Counted from the stretch's first letter, positions 51,000 to 62,305 are shown. The stretch is DNA of 64,000 nucleotides from Metabacillus litoralis (GCF_007994985.1 NZ_VOQF01000001.1:682001-746000), one strand, 5' to 3'. Made by a program: numbers and translations. Notes: generated from the letters alone by a model not told the origin.

Positions 51000-51585
51000 G
51001 TTTCACCTCATTTACATATTGAAGTCTTATTTGTATAGCAAAAACTAAATCGATCAAAAAGTGAGCGATTATTGTTGTATATAAGCTACCCGTAATGTCA
51101 TACACAACACCTAATAAGAAGCTTATCGTCACAACCATAATAAACAATAACCATTTAGAGAGATAGCGAAAATGTAATATAGCAAAGATAATACTAGCTA
51201 TCCAAATTCCTAAATTGGTTTGAAGAACACCTCTAAACAACAGTTCTTCTGAAAATGCTATAAGTGCAGTTAAAAAAATGATGTGAAGAATAGATCTTTT
51301 ACTAAAAATTTTTTCATTAATTCCACCATCATCAACTAAATCACTTGGAGATACCTTAAAAATAATAAAATCTACAATAATGACAAGTAACGCAACTCCT
51401 ATTCCATAATAGATAAATGTAAGGTTTTTGTACTCAAATAGCTCAAAAAAACTTTGAGGACTATTAAAGAGAAACACACTTAAAACTAAAGAAAGAACTA
51501 GTAATAACAATTGCGTAAAGTAAAGATTTTGAACGATTTGTTTGTCTGTTAAATGTTTAATAATTTCATTCTGCTTTTTAAACAA
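50989..51585 (-). CDS. ypbD: CPBP-family intramembrane metalloprotease YpbD
   Basis: Member of the CAAX-protease/bacteriocin-processing family, 198 residues, about five helices. The motif EELLFRGVLQ holds the catalytic glutamates, and SIIFAILHFRYLS and AHFLIDLVFA supply the two conserved His-bearing segments. Substrate unknown. It begins 3 bp after recQ. Confidence 0.88.
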   Translation of the reverse strand: MFKKQNEIIKHLTDKQIVQNLYFTQLLLLVLSLVLSVFLFNSPQSFFELFEYKNLTFIYYGIGVALLVIIVDFIIFKVSPSDLVDDGGINEKIFSKRSILHIIFLTALIAFSEELLFRGVLQTNLGIWIASIIFAILHFRYLSKWLLFIMVVTISFLLGVVYDITGSLYTTIIAHFLIDLVFAIQIRLQYVNEVKHDE

Positions 51586-51588
51586 ATT

Positions 51589-53076
51589 TTACTCACTCAC
51601 CCTACGAAAAATCTCATCCAACTCTGCTACCCAATTTATAACAGTGGTTTGGTAAGAGTTTTTCTCACTACTTATGAACAAATCGTAGGAAACCCCACAA
51701 CAATCACAGCAATTATCTTGAACAACTTCTAAATTTTCGTCAAAATATGCTAATAACTGTTTTCTTCTACAGTCAGTTGTGGAAATCCATTTGGTCATTG
51801 TATTTAATTTATCATGTTTAATTAGCACTCTTTTTTCAATTTCATTCCATATATACGAAATCATTTTTTCCGGCTCAAGCGAATGATTATGATAAATATT
51901 TTCGATATATCTGCATTGAGTATCAGATAATCCACACATTTCAATAATCTTATCACTAGTAAGAGGTATATGTTTATTTTCTTCTAAAAAGTAAACAGTT
52001 TGATACAATTTTTCATAAGAAGGAAATTCTGATTCAACAAGCAATTTTGGAATTTCATAATCATTATCAGTTACTAATGTAATAGCAATACTTGGTAATC
52101 CATCACGACCAGCTCTACCTATCTCTTGCATATAAGATTCAATTTGTGATGGAAAATGAAAATGGATAACATACCGTATATTTTGCTTATTAACGCCCAT
52201 TCCAAATGCATTTGTACAACAAACAATTTTCAATTGATTATATAGAAACTGCTGCTGAATCAAAATACGCTGCTCTTGATCCATTCCACCATGATAATAC
52301 CCTACATCTCCAACACCAGAATCCATTAGGATTTGCGCTAATTTCTCCGTCCATAATCTACTTGAGCAATATATAACTCCAGGTCCCTTTAGGTTTTGAA
52401 CTAGCTCCACAATTCGTGTTATTTTCTCATTCATTGTAGAAAGCTTTTCAACGGACAAAGAAATATTTGACCTATTTATTGAATAAATATATTCCCTATG
52501 TTCACTGCTGAATTGTAAAATTTCTTTTATATCTAAAATTACCTCTTTTGTTGCTGTAGCAGTTAATGCCAAGCAGGGAGGGTTTTTCAATTCACCTCTT
52601 AGTTCACCCAATTTAGCATAATCTGGACGAAAATCATGTCCCCATTGTGAAATACAATGCGCTTCATCTACGACGAATAAAGAGATATTAGCTTCTTTCA
52701 ACGCATGTCTCACATAATCGATTTGAAGCATTTCTGGTGATGCATAGATATAACGATACTGTTGAATGCTTTCAAGATGTAATCTTCTTTTATAAATAGG
52801 GGTTGTACTGTTCAGTGCGATAACACTTTTTTCGCCTCTTTGTTTTATTTGTTCAACCTGATCTTCCATTAGTGATAAAAGTGGGGAAACAATTAATATT
52901 GGTCCTTCTAAAAAGTACCCTGGTAGCTGATAACATAGTGATTTACCACCTCCAGTAGGTAGCATAGCAATTACATCTTTTCTAGCTAAAATATTTTCAA
53001 TAATTTCAAGCTGACCATTTCTAAATTCTGTTAAATTGAAGTTTGTTTGCAGAGCCTTTTCTAGCAAATGTCTCAT
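51589..53076 (-). CDS. recQ: RecQ-family DNA helicase (RecS)
   Basis: 3'-5' DNA helicase acting in recombinational repair. The 495-residue protein has Walker [15 protein letters not shown], the [17 protein letters not shown] box, TATATKEV, and motif [13 protein letters not shown] Cys cluster (C-R near 455, NCCDCCGV) forms the Zn site. It lacks the HRDC domain of longer RecQ proteins, as does B. subtilis RecS. It overlaps ypbB by 4 bp. Confidence 0.93.
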   Translation of the reverse strand: MRHLLEKALQTNFNLTEFRNGQLEIIENILARKDVIAMLPTGGGKSLCYQLPGYFLEGPILIVSPLLSLMEDQVEQIKQRGEKSVIALNSTTPIYKRRLHLESIQQYRYIYASPEMLQIDYVRHALKEANISLFVVDEAHCISQWGHDFRPDYAKLGELRGELKNPPCLALTATATKEVILDIKEILQFSSEHREYIYSINRSNISLSVEKLSTMNEKITRIVELVQNLKGPGVIYCSSRLWTEKLAQILMDSGVGDVGYYHGGMDQEQRILIQQQFLYNQLKIVCCTNAFGMGVNKQNIRYVIHFHFPSQIESYMQEIGRAGRDGLPSIAITLVTDNDYEIPKLLVESEFPSYEKLYQTVYFLEENKHIPLTSDKIIEMCGLSDTQCRYIENIYHNHSLEPEKMISYIWNEIEKRVLIKHDKLNTMTKWISTTDCRRKQLLAYFDENLEVVQDNCCDCCGVSYDLFISSEKNSYQTTVINWVAELDEIFRRVSE

Positions 53077-54134
53077 TCTTTCCTCCCCATCAGAGCATAT
53101 ACAAGCCTTATTTGAAAATAACTAAAGTTGCTATCTAAAGCTTCTCTAACCCTTTTCAATTGATGAGTATTTAATTTAGCAATCGTTTGCTTTATAACTA
53201 GATAGTCTTTTTTACTTAAAAAATTCCAAGGCTGAAAATGTTTGTCATGTAGTGTGATTTCGACTATATGATCTTCTATTGTACTTTCTTTTAATCTACG
53301 TATACTCGATATCTCAGAAATACTTTTACCTTGTAACAGATAGTTCTTGGTTTTTTTGCTTGAAGAAGTCAAAAACTCTGTTTGAAATTTATCTTTTATG
53401 ATTTCATTAAACAAAGGAAATTGATCTACTTTTAATTGTTGAAGCTCTATGCACGAATGAATAATACCCCAAAACAAAAGATAAATGTAATGTGAATCCT
53501 GTTTTTCCTTTACAGCTATCTGTTCAAAAGTCAGACCGATTTTTTTACTGGCAGTTAGCTTTTGTACAAAAATTACTGCGCCCCTATCAGATTGCTCTTG
53601 AAGAGCTTTATAGATCTCCGTATAGAGGTTTTTATTTAATTCTGTTTTCGACATCTTAATATGTCTTAAGAACATCTTTACCCAATCCAAATCATCTTGA
53701 TTTTTCGTAACAGGTAAATAATCCTTTCTTTCATAAGCAACATTTGAAACAACTTGAACAAGTAAAGAAAGCCTTCTCCAGAAAAGTCTCCCAATATCAC
53801 CATAATTCCATCCATGGATATTATTAGGGAAAGGACATTGCTCTAGTCTTGTTTCCAACTCTATCCTTCCCTTTTCGGTTACAATCAATTGGTTATCAGG
53901 TATTCGTACTATTAATCCTTCCTTTACCATATCATGCCAAGCAGCATTTGTTTGCACACGTGAAAGCCAAGGAAATATACTAAACATATGAGAAACATTA
54001 AAAAGTTTCCCATCTTGAATTGTTTGTGAAGATTTTTTCCCTTTAAGTAAATGATAAATAGCGGAGGCAGATCTTTCTCCATTAAATTGCTTTAAGCAAT
54101 AAAGCAAAACGATATGGAAATAACTTAGTTTCAT
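53073..54134 (-). CDS. ypbB: Helix-turn-helix protein YpbB
   Basis: 353 residues, co-transcribed with recQ, so presumably a helicase accessory. The C-terminal part has a helix-turn-helix typical of RecQ-associated proteins ([26 protein letters not shown]). The rest is helical with no catalytic motif. Function unproven. Confidence 0.82.
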   Translation of the reverse strand: MKLSYFHIVLLYCLKQFNGERSASAIYHLLKGKKSSQTIQDGKLFNVSHMFSIFPWLSRVQTNAAWHDMVKEGLIVRIPDNQLIVTEKGRIELETRLEQCPFPNNIHGWNYGDIGRLFWRRLSLLVQVVSNVAYERKDYLPVTKNQDDLDWVKMFLRHIKMSKTELNKNLYTEIYKALQEQSDRGAVIFVQKLTASKKIGLTFEQIAVKEKQDSHYIYLLFWGIIHSCIELQQLKVDQFPLFNEIIKDKFQTEFLTSSSKKTKNYLLQGKSISEISSIRRLKESTIEDHIVEITLHDKHFQPWNFLSKKDYLVIKQTIAKLNTHQLKRVREALDSNFSYFQIRLVYALMGRKE

Positions 54135-54387
54135 TATACCACCCTACAATGTTTGACAATATTCGATCACATATTATATTTTAACAAATTTATGGACAAC
54201 GATATATAATTAATCCTTTTTATCCATTGTTTTCTTTACTCTTTGTAAAAAGTGTTATTTCGAAAAGGTTTTTAGTTATTAGAAATGACTAATTGAGTGA
54301 TGAAAGAAACTTTTTCTAGAGCATCTTTTGAACAATTAACAACGTCATATCAGAAAAAAACTTTCACAAACATTACAAACCCAGGTG
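54135..54387. other. Intergenic region between divergent ypbB and fer
   Basis: AT-rich, no gene seen. The fer side holds the sites listed next. Confidence 0.4.
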
Positions 54388-54444
54388 TGATAAGGATTCT
54401 CAATAGAGTTTTTTATTGAAATGTCCTAAAAACCGATTTACAAT
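54388..54444 (+). promoter_or_regulatory. fer promoter with a Fur-box-like upstream site
   Basis: TTGAAA (54416-54421), 17 bp, TACAAT (54439-54444) is a good sigma-A promoter. TGATAAGGATTCTCA at 54388-54402 matches the 7-1-7 Fur-type pattern at most positions, but lies upstream of the -35. Confidence 0.6.
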
Positions 54445-54503
54445 ACTAAATAGGAGACAATATTAGTGAATGATATCTTTTAGGTAAGGAATCACTCAAT
54501 TAA

Positions 54504-54803
<300 letters not shown>

Positions 54804-54811
54804 TCTCTAAT

Positions 54812-54840
54812 AAAACCCCCTCTTTTATAGAGGGGGTTTA
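54812..54840. terminator. Bidirectional terminator between fer and the M23 peptidase
   Basis: AAACCCCCTCT/AGAGGGGGTTT with a short loop and U-rich flanks. Confidence 0.82.
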
Positions 54841-54862
54841 TTATTTGCAAATGAGTTTCTTC

Positions 54863-55780
54863 TTAATTATTCTCATTAATAATTAATACTTGTTCAGGAT
54901 AAATTATCTCATTATTCAATTGATTAACCGTTTTTATTGATTCCGGGCTTACACTAAATTCCTCTGCAATAGAAAAGATTGTATCTCCTGATTGAACGAC
55001 ATAACTTTGGTCATTAGTTATGTGCACAGTGAGCTGTTGATCAGGATAGATTGTATTACTATTTAAATTGTTCCATTTCTTCAGAGAATTAATAGGTATA
55101 TTATGAGCAAGAGATATAGCCCATAATGTGTCACCTTTTTCAACTGTTATCAATTTTGTATCGTTTTCATCATGAAGATCACTAACAGGCTTTTCTGGAG
55201 CAAAAGTTGGAACTTGCTCTTCTTCTTTACTTTTAAGCGTATCATTCGCTGATTTTCCTTTTGACTGAACAACTGGATCACTTGGCAATTCAAATACAAA
55301 CAATGGATCTAACGCGTGTTCCTTGTCATATGTCCATTCACCTTTATGTAGTTCAAAATGCAAATGAGTTCCTGTAGAAATCCCTGTATTGCCGATAATG
55401 CCTATTATTTGACCTTTTTTCACTTGGTCTCCTTCTTCTACCAAACGCTTATGTAAATGAGCATATACTGTCTCATATCCTTCAGGATGATTAATAAAAA
55501 CAACATGACCATATGTATCTGAATAATAAGATTTTGTTACTTTCCCTTCTGAAACAGAAACAATTTCCTCTCCTTCAGGAGCAGCAATGTCAATTCCTTT
55601 ATGCTTCCCTTTACGAGTACCAAATGTGTCAGTAATCTTACCATCTACTGGCATAACCCATTGATCTTCTAGTTCTTCTATGTATGTTTGTGCACTTGCA
55701 CTTTGCGTGCTTAATAAAATGACTCCAGTAAAGAGTCCTAATATAAAAATCCCTATTATTTGTATGATTTTAGCTTGCAT
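54863..55780 (-). CDS. Secreted M23 peptidase with two LysM domains
   Basis: Predicted cell-wall endopeptidase, 305 residues. Signal peptide 1-30 (ends SAQT), M23 domain about 40-160 with intact Zn ligands HKGIDIAAP and HLHFEL, a linker of about 40 residues, then two LysM domains (VEKGDTLWAISLAHNIP and VQSGDTIFSIAEEFSVS). The layout is unusual in having LysM at the C-terminus. The intact ligands separate it from SpoIIQ. Possibly sporulation-related, but nothing in the sequence proves that. Confidence 0.88.
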   Translation of the reverse strand: MQAKIIQIIGIFILGLFTGVILLSTQSASAQTYIEELEDQWVMPVDGKITDTFGTRKGKHKGIDIAAPEGEEIVSVSEGKVTKSYYSDTYGHVVFINHPEGYETVYAHLHKRLVEEGDQVKKGQIIGIIGNTGISTGTHLHFELHKGEWTYDKEHALDPLFVFELPSDPVVQSKGKSANDTLKSKEEEQVPTFAPEKPVSDLHDENDTKLITVEKGDTLWAISLAHNIPINSLKKWNNLNSNTIYPDQQLTVHITNDQSYVVQSGDTIFSIAEEFSVSPESIKTVNQLNNEIIYPEQVLIINENN

Positions 55781-56051
55781 TTTTCTCCCCCTACTTCATT
55801 TTTGGACTATTTTCTAGTTAACCCTGCTTTAACATAACTTAAAGATTAAGGTTATAACGTACTATCCATCTTGTACAAAAACCTCTCATCGTATGCTTAA
55901 TTGAGGCAAATCTATACGACAGTTCTGCTAAACATGCTAAAGATAGGTGATACATAAGCAAGTCTTTCTTTTTACCACATCGTCAGTCTATGTATGTCTC
56001 TCTTAAAAAAGAACAACAATAGTTTAGAACATTATCTTCCAAACTATACAC

Positions 56052-56081
56052 AAAAAGAGACTCAACATTTGAGTCTCTTTT
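56052..56081 (-). terminator. Intrinsic terminator after rsiX
   Basis: AAAAGAGACTCAA/TTGAGTCTCTTTT perfect 13-bp stem with a 3-nt loop, U-tract on the minus strand. Confidence 0.85.
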
Positions 56082-57267
56082 AGTTTATATTAATTGGATT
56101 AGGTGAAAATGGGACTTCTACTGGTTTCGTTACATCCATATTTCCTATCTTATTTATGCCAATGCCATTGAACTTGACTTCCTCAAACCCAAAATCTTTT
56201 GCTGTTAATAAAATAGCTTCAAGCATTAGTATATATTGCTCAGTATTTTGAAAAGAATCACCATTACTAAATTCTATTTGTATTTGTGTATCATTTTCAG
56301 TGATCAAGATATTTGACAGTTGTTCCACAACAGATGGATATAGTTTCTTGTCAGGTATACCTGTGATCATTACCTCTATTGCCTCATCTATCGTTAAAAA
56401 AGATTCTGGTGAAGGAACAAGTAATTTCGACGTTTTATCACTATATTGATATATAAAATAAGCCTTTTGTCGATTTTCTTGAATAGCCATTTCATACTGT
56501 ATTCCTGTATTACCAAATTCTATTCCTGCATTACTATTTGTCTTAAGTTTGACTGTATTAACTCCTATCCAGCGAAATGTTTCTTGGATCGCTTCTTTAT
56601 AGACAGTCTCTGACATCGAACTTGACAATATTGGTTTACCAGTATAATCAAGAATAATTTCTTCTGGATTTTCCTGTGGTAAAATCTCTGTGTTTTGTAG
56701 TTCGAAGCTAACAGGTCCAATCTTTTCAATTAAATTCTCTACTAAGATCTCCTGTATTTGTTGTGGTTGGTTAAGATGTTCTTCACTCACACTTATTGGA
56801 ATAATATACTCTGCATTTGCTGCTGTTAAACCGATCGTTATTGTCTGACTTCCATCTTTGAAGGGAGTGACAAATGTTTCTTGAACATTATTTTCAAGGT
56901 CCGCAAGCTTTACCTCAGTATTGTCATTTTCTTGCACCATAATACTTGACTCTCGCTTTGACTCATCTTCTTGAGTATTAAGTGAAATTTCCTCTTCTCC
57001 ACTTGAACTTGATGTTGCTTTATCCATACTACTTTCTTGATTAGAAGAAGAAATTTCTTGAAACAGATATGGAGAAAACAAAATGAAAATAAACATTGCT
57101 GCCACAGTTGCAAAAGTTGGAGCAATCCATGTTTTTGACTTTTTACGGTTTTGCTGTTTATTTAATATACTTTGAAAAATATCTTCTGAACTCCTTTTAT
57201 CTTGAACATGGGGTAACTGTCTTAAGATCTGTTCGAGCTTTTCATCATTCCACTCCTGTCTTTTCAA
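56080..57267 (-). CDS. rsiX: Anti-sigma-X factor RsiX
   Basis: Membrane-bound inhibitor of sigma-X. The 395-residue protein has a cytosolic N-terminal ~45 residues (sigma-binding), one helix (TFATVAAMFIFILFSPYLF), and a large extracytoplasmic part with a repeated fold around TITIGLTAAN and SIMVQENDN. It overlaps the sigX end by 23 bp, so the pair is coupled. Named from its position after sigX. Confidence 0.88.
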   Translation of the reverse strand: MKRQEWNDEKLEQILRQLPHVQDKRSSEDIFQSILNKQQNRKKSKTWIAPTFATVAAMFIFILFSPYLFQEISSSNQESSMDKATSSSSGEEEISLNTQEDESKRESSIMVQENDNTEVKLADLENNVQETFVTPFKDGSQTITIGLTAANAEYIIPISVSEEHLNQPQQIQEILVENLIEKIGPVSFELQNTEILPQENPEEIILDYTGKPILSSSMSETVYKEAIQETFRWIGVNTVKLKTNSNAGIEFGNTGIQYEMAIQENRQKAYFIYQYSDKTSKLLVPSPESFLTIDEAIEVMITGIPDKKLYPSVVEQLSNILITENDTQIQIEFSNGDSFQNTEQYILMLEAILLTAKDFGFEEVKFNGIGINKIGNMDVTKPVEVPFSPNPININ

Positions 57268-57796
57268 TAGGAAACCCCTCCTTTTCAGAAATACTCACTA
57301 TATGTTTTTGTAGCTGCTTTATAGCACGATGCTGAGTTGTTTTTACTTTGCTTACTGACCAACCCAGAACATCTGCTGTTTCAGAAATAGATAATTCTTG
57401 AACATAACGCAATATAATGACAGTCCGCTGATCTATTGTACAACCATTAAGTGCTTTATATATCCATTGAACCTGTTCATTTTGGAGCAAGACTTCATCA
57501 GGAAGTGGTTGATGTTCATCTTCAATTTGTTGTTTTTCCCAATCAAATTTTTCAAAAATTCTTTGTCTAACTGTTTTTTGTTTACGAAACCAGTCAATTG
57601 CAACATGCCTTGCAATAGAAATTAACCAAGTTTTTTCACTGCTTCGACCTTCAAACTTATCATAGGATTTTAATACTCGTATATAAACCTCTTGCACTAG
57701 GTCTTCTGCCTGTTCACGACTTTTGACCATATAGAACAAAAATTGAAAAAGATCTTGATGATATTTTTCATAAATTCTTTGAAAGGTATCCTCCAT
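57245..57796 (-). CDS. sigX: ECF RNA polymerase sigma factor SigX
   Basis: Controls cell-envelope charge and lipid genes in B. subtilis. The 183-residue protein has region 2 (YHQDLFQFLFYMVKSREQAE, VQEVYIRVLKSYDKFEGRSS, WLISIARHVAIDWFRKQK) and region 4 (QRTVIILRYVQELSISETAD, SVSKVKTTQHRAIKQL). Very close to B. subtilis SigX. A sigma-X promoter lies directly upstream. Confidence 0.95.
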   Translation of the reverse strand: MEDTFQRIYEKYHQDLFQFLFYMVKSREQAEDLVQEVYIRVLKSYDKFEGRSSEKTWLISIARHVAIDWFRKQKTVRQRIFEKFDWEKQQIEDEHQPLPDEVLLQNEQVQWIYKALNGCTIDQRTVIILRYVQELSISETADVLGWSVSKVKTTQHRAIKQLQKHIVSISEKEGFPIEKTGVE

Positions 57797-57821
57797 GAAT
57801 GCCCCTCCATTCTCTTATTTA

Positions 57822-57847
57822 GTCGTACAATGAAAAGTAAGGTTACA
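57822..57847 (-). promoter_or_regulatory. Autoregulatory sigma-X promoter
   Basis: TGTAAC (57847-57842), 16 bp, CGAC (57825-57822), the sigma-X consensus, 26 bp before the sigX ATG. Confidence 0.72.
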
Positions 57848-58035
57848 TTAATTAATAAAGAAATGAATCTGTAACAACTATGTAATAATATGTAATATCC
57901 TATTTTACTTTACCATATAAACTACTAAACTCGTAGACCTATTTTATTCAATGATAAATTGATGAATAAACACCTATAAGAGAAATTGCTACGTTAAAAT
58001 AGGAAATATGTGGGGGAACTTTTCTTGGAGAAAAT

Positions 58036-58365
58036 GCGGCTGGGATATACTTTAAAGAAACCACTCATAAAGACAAAAAAACTAAATTATTCTAAAATAT
58101 TCAATACATAATACTGTTTTGCATTAATCAGTTAAAGTTTTAAAAAAACAAGTTCGTTCCATTGCACTGCACACCAGAATTCGCTGGGGAGGAAGCTATA
58201 AGCCTAGGAGTTAAGTGTCTCCCACTTTCATTCCACTAACGCTAAAAAAAGTATGCAAAATCCATTGGATACGTCAAATAGCCCGAACAATTAGGGAGAT
58301 ATTAACCTGAAATATCACCTAATCATTCGGGTTTATCATACGCTTAAATACTTTATTTCATTTTG
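58036..58365. mobile_element. Small element, family 2, second copy (right end decayed)
   Basis: Left end GCGGCTGGGATATA matches the 37935 element; ACAAGTTCGTTCCATTG, TTCGC-GGGGAGGAAGCTA, CATTCCACTA and AAAGTATGCAAAATC are shared. The CCCGAA-ATTAGG hairpin is at 58282-58331. The right terminus no longer matches. Fills most of the 57848-58395 gap; no coding sequence seen. Confidence 0.55.
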
Positions 58366-58395
58366 TTATCTCTCGCATTAGCATATAACAATTGG

Positions 58396-58899
58396 TCAGG
58401 TAATAAAACACACCATATGTTCTTCATCATAATAGTTATCATCAATTTTTAATGCTTTTCTTTCTAATGCATACACTTGAAATCCTAATAATTTATATAA
58501 ACTTTTAGCTGTGTTATTTTCTGTTACTACTGTTAAATAAATTTGTTCAATTGTCTTTAAATTTCTTGCTTTTTCTAACGCATTTACCATTAATGCTTTA
58601 CCAATACCTTTTTGTCTGCTTTCTTCAGAAACATACATCGCATAAATTGTAGCACGATGCTGAAGTTTTCGTTTACTTTCTTTAACTAATGTAACTGTAC
58701 CAACAAGTCTATTATCTGAAAATGCTCCAAATATAAAGGTCTCAGTAGATTGAAGACGTTTTTCAAAAACAGAAAGAGGCAGAACAACTTCTTCTTCATA
58801 GCTTGATGAAAAAGCTTCGGGATTATTTTTTAAAGCTTTAAGCCTTAATGAGCGATATATGTCGGCATGTTCAATCGTTAAGATTTTTATTTCACTCAC
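58396..58899 (-). CDS. GNAT-family N-acetyltransferase
   Basis: 167 residues. The acetyl-CoA loop is seen in EESRQKGIGKALMVNAL, with RLVGTVTLVKE before and TENNTAKSLYKLLGFQVYALE after. Substrate unknown. The start is GTG overlapping the PduO stop (GTGA), so it is co-transcribed with it. Confidence 0.88.
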   Translation of the reverse strand: MSEIKILTIEHADIYRSLRLKALKNNPEAFSSSYEEEVVLPLSVFEKRLQSTETFIFGAFSDNRLVGTVTLVKESKRKLQHRATIYAMYVSEESRQKGIGKALMVNALEKARNLKTIEQIYLTVVTENNTAKSLYKLLGFQVYALERKALKIDDNYYDEEHMVCFIT

Positions 58900-59483
58900 T
58901 TTTCACCTTCTGCTTTTGATGATTTGTTTTTAAAAACTAATGCACTTCGCTCATACTCAACATCATTTATACCTAATCGATAATTAATAACACGTGACAC
59001 CGCAAAGAAATAGTCAGATAATCGATTTAAATAAGTGAGAACAATGTTATTAATTTCAGCCTCTTTTTGTAATGTAACTGTACACCTTTCTGCTCTTCGT
59101 GTAACAGTTCTTGCAAGATGGATGGCTGCTGCTGCCGGACTTCCTCCTGGCAAAATAAAACGTTCAAGTGCAGGAGCTTCTTTTACATAATGATCAATTC
59201 TCTCCTCAAGGAAAGTAACCATATTTTCTGTTGTTTTATACGGATATTTTTCTTTAACAACTGCCAGATCTCCACCACAATCAAATAATTCATGCTGAAT
59301 TCTTTCAAGCTCATTATAAATATCTTCAAACTGTGAATCTGTAAGTAATGTCATTGCCTGACCAACAAAGCTGTTTGCTTCGTCAATTGTTCCATAAGCT
59401 TCAACTCGTAAATGATCTTTATCAACTCGCCCACCAATAATACTTGTTTTTCCGCTATCACCTGTTCTTGTATATAAATTCAA
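58896..59483 (-). CDS. PduO-type cob(I)alamin adenosyltransferase
   Basis: Makes adenosylcobalamin from ATP and cob(I)alamin. The 195-residue protein opens LYTRTGDSGKTSIIGGRVDKDH (ATP binding), has EAYGTIDEANSFVGQA, ERFILPGGSPAAAAIHLARTVTRRAER (ATP-site Arg), and NRLSDYFFAVSR. I take the TTG at 59483 as start; GTG at 59492 lies too near the AAGGAG site. Confidence 0.92.
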   Translation of the reverse strand: MNLYTRTGDSGKTSIIGGRVDKDHLRVEAYGTIDEANSFVGQAMTLLTDSQFEDIYNELERIQHELFDCGGDLAVVKEKYPYKTTENMVTFLEERIDHYVKEAPALERFILPGGSPAAAAIHLARTVTRRAERCTVTLQKEAEINNIVLTYLNRLSDYFFAVSRVINYRLGINDVEYERSALVFKNKSSKAEGEK

Positions 59484-59574
59484 TCTATTCACACTCCTTC
59501 TTTACTATCTTTATTAAACCATGAGGACCAAAAGAGGTAAAACATTTAATGTTTCTTTACCTGAAATAAAAAAT

Positions 59575-59629
59575 CATCAAAAAAGCTTATAGAACGAAAT
59601 TCCATGAAGGTAAGATCGCCTATAAGCTT
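59575..59629 (-). terminator. Terminator after resE
   Basis: AAGCTTATAG/CCTATAAGCTT stem with a long loop, followed by TTTTTTGATG on the minus strand. Confidence 0.65.
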
Positions 59630-59682
59630 AACAATTAAATACTGAAAAATGTTTCTTATGAAACAAGATTGTTCGGCAAATT

Positions 59683-61479
59683 TTATTCGGATGTTGGCAT
59701 ATTTAGGGGTAAAAAGAAACTAAATGTCGTACCTTCATCTATTTTGCTATGAACCTGGATTTTCCCTTTATGTGCTTCAATAATATTTTTTACAATTGCC
59801 AGCCCAAGACCTGTACCCGCTCTTCCTCTTGTTCTTGCTTTATCTGCCTTATAAAAACGCTCAAATACAAAAGGCAGGTCTTCTTGAGGAATTCCACTTC
59901 CAGAATCTTGTACACTTATTGTAAGACCATTATCAAGCTCCTCAACTTCTATCTTTACTGTTCCATCTTCTGATGTGTGCCTTATAGCATTATCAATTAA
60001 ATTCGTTAATACTTGTTCTATTCGATCTGGATCTAGTAAAAAATCAGGTTTATTTATACTCACATCTGCATCTAACGTAATTTTCTTATCTTTAGCAAGT
60101 CCTTGAAATTTCCGATTAATCTTATCTATAAATTCTGTTATCGAAATATCCTCTAGATTTAGAGAAATATGACCTGCTTCCATTCTCGCTAAGTCTAATA
60201 AGTCATTCACTAATCGTCCCATTCTAAGTGATTCATCATGAATAACTTGAGCTATTTCTTTCTTTTCATCATCCGTGCTTGCAATATCATCTACAATGGC
60301 CTCACTATAGCCTTGAAGCATTGATATAGGTGTACGCAATTCATGGCTTACATTCGCAATAAAGTCTTTACGAAGCTTATCTAGACGTCTTTCCTCTGTC
60401 ATATCTCTTAGAACGGCTACTGCACCTCGAACATGAGACTGATTATACAAAGGACTCATTAATATAACCCAACTTCTCCCTTGAATCATAATCTCAATTA
60501 CTTGCTCTTTCTCAGTATTTACAACTCTTTGAAAAAGCTCTTGTGCTTCTGGTGGTAGCTCCTTGCCAAGTTCAATCTTCATTTCCTGCTCATAATACCA
60601 CGCTTGTAAAAACCTCTCTGCTGGAGGATTCGTTACTAGTATCGTTCCATCAATATTCAAAGTAATAACACCATCTGCCATGCTACTTAATATATTGGTC
60701 AAATGTTCTTTTTCCTGTCTTAGAGCATTAATATGAAATTTTAATTGTTTCCCCATTTGATTAAAGGCGATACCAAGCTCTCCAATTTCATCATTTGACA
60801 TGATTGGTACCTTTGTATCAAATTTACCCTTCGCTAGCTCCTGTGCTACCTCTCTCATCTTTCTAAGAGGGTATGTAATCCTCGTCGATAAGAAAAATGC
60901 AAAAATCGTTGTTAAAATAATGGCAATTCCAGCTGCTAATATTATAAATTTTGTTGTATGCTTTGTTGTATCATGAACAGCAAGTAAAGACTGAGAAATG
61001 AAAACAGCACCATTTTTTGTATCTGAAACTTTGTATGGCACTCCAACTATAAGAACCTCATCTTCACCATTTACATACTGCTCACCAGAATCAAGATTTG
61101 TTCGTTTACTTACTTTTTTCTGATTTTCTAATATTTTATAAAGATCTGGATCATTTTTTATATCTTTAAAATCGAGATGTGCTATTTCATCTGTTTTAAT
61201 TGGAGATTTCCAGTAATTTGTATCGTCTTCAATAATTAAAATATCAGTCAATTCATCTGTTAATTCCCATGATATTGACATGGCAAGATCTTGATCTTCA
61301 TGACTTTCTATTATTGCTGAAACTTTAGTAGCAAGCTGTGTTAATTCTCGTTCAGCTTCATCAACATGATAATTCTCAATAAACTCCAGCATTAATATTG
61401 TAAGTACAAACAAAACAAAGGAAACGAGTAAAAGAATCGTTCCCCAAAGTTTACCAACTACACTTCTCCAAAGAATCAT
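59683..61479 (-). CDS. resE: Sensor histidine kinase ResE
   Basis: Senses oxygen limitation/nitric oxide indirectly and phosphorylates ResD. The 598-residue protein has helix 1 at 10-32, an extracytoplasmic loop, helix 2 ([21 protein letters not shown], near 180), HAMP ([20 protein letters not shown]), a PAS segment, HisKA with [15 protein letters not shown], and HATPase motifs [20 protein letters not shown] and [14 protein letters not shown] overlap with resD. Confidence 0.95.
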   Translation of the reverse strand: MILWRSVVGKLWGTILLLVSFVLFVLTILMLEFIENYHVDEAERELTQLATKVSAIIESHEDQDLAMSISWELTDELTDILIIEDDTNYWKSPIKTDEIAHLDFKDIKNDPDLYKILENQKKVSKRTNLDSGEQYVNGEDEVLIVGVPYKVSDTKNGAVFISQSLLAVHDTTKHTTKFIILAAGIAIILTTIFAFFLSTRITYPLRKMREVAQELAKGKFDTKVPIMSNDEIGELGIAFNQMGKQLKFHINALRQEKEHLTNILSSMADGVITLNIDGTILVTNPPAERFLQAWYYEQEMKIELGKELPPEAQELFQRVVNTEKEQVIEIMIQGRSWVILMSPLYNQSHVRGAVAVLRDMTEERRLDKLRKDFIANVSHELRTPISMLQGYSEAIVDDIASTDDEKKEIAQVIHDESLRMGRLVNDLLDLARMEAGHISLNLEDISITEFIDKINRKFQGLAKDKKITLDADVSINKPDFLLDPDRIEQVLTNLIDNAIRHTSEDGTVKIEVEELDNGLTISVQDSGSGIPQEDLPFVFERFYKADKARTRGRAGTGLGLAIVKNIIEAHKGKIQVHSKIDEGTTFSFFLPLNMPTSE

Positions 61480-62198
61480 GTATTGCTTACCTCAAATTTA
61501 TAGCCAACTCCCCAAACAGTAACAATCATTTTGGCTGCTTCAGGTGAAACCTTACTTAATTTTTCTCTCAATCTTTTAACATGTGTATCAACTGTTCGCA
61601 GATCTCCAAAAAATTCGTATTGCCATACTTCTTTAAGTAATTTTTCTCGATCATATACTTTATCCGGAGTTTTTGCTAAAAAGTAAAGTAACTCATACTC
61701 CTTCGGTGTTAAACTAACTTCAGTACCATCTGCTGTTACACGGTGAGCATCATGATCAATAGAAAGATGAGGAAATACAATGATATTCTTAGTTTTAGTG
61801 TCTGTTTTCAAGTAAGATGTTTGTGATGATCTACGAAGCAATGCCTTTACTCTTAACACTACTTCTCTTGGACTAAAAGGCTTTACAATATAATCATCTG
61901 TTCCTACTTCAAAACCTTGTACACGATTTGTTTCCTCACCCTTTGCAGTAAGCATAATAATTGGAGTTGCCTTTTTTTCACGTAGTTGACGACAAACTTC
62001 AATCCCATCTATACCAGGCATCATCACATCTAACATAATCAAATCATATTCATTATTTAAAGCCATTTCTAATGCTTGATGACCATCCTCAGCTTCCTCA
62101 ATTTCATAATTCTCTCTTTCAAGGTACATTCTTATAAGACGTCTGATTCTATCTTCATCATCAACCACTAAAATTTTTGCATATTGGTTCTCTTCCAT
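61476..62198 (-). CDS. resD: Response regulator ResD
   Basis: OmpR-type regulator of aerobic and anaerobic respiration genes. 240 residues: receiver with phospho-Asp in [15 protein letters not shown] and Lys in VKPFSPRE, and a winged-helix DNA-binding domain ([26 protein letters not shown]). The ATG at 62198 has AAGGAG upstream; a GTG three codons earlier is less likely. Confidence 0.95.
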   Translation of the reverse strand: MEENQYAKILVVDDEDRIRRLIRMYLERENYEIEEAEDGHQALEMALNNEYDLIMLDVMMPGIDGIEVCRQLREKKATPIIMLTAKGEETNRVQGFEVGTDDYIVKPFSPREVVLRVKALLRRSSQTSYLKTDTKTKNIIVFPHLSIDHDAHRVTADGTEVSLTPKEYELLYFLAKTPDKVYDREKLLKEVWQYEFFGDLRTVDTHVKRLREKLSKVSPEAAKMIVTVWGVGYKFEVSNT

Positions 62199-62305
62199 TA
62201 AGAACACTCCTTATGTATGGGATAAATAATATCTTTCTCTTTTTACCCTACTATTTCTAGATATTACACTTATCTTATCAAATTAATAAGGTTCATATAA
62301 ATAAA

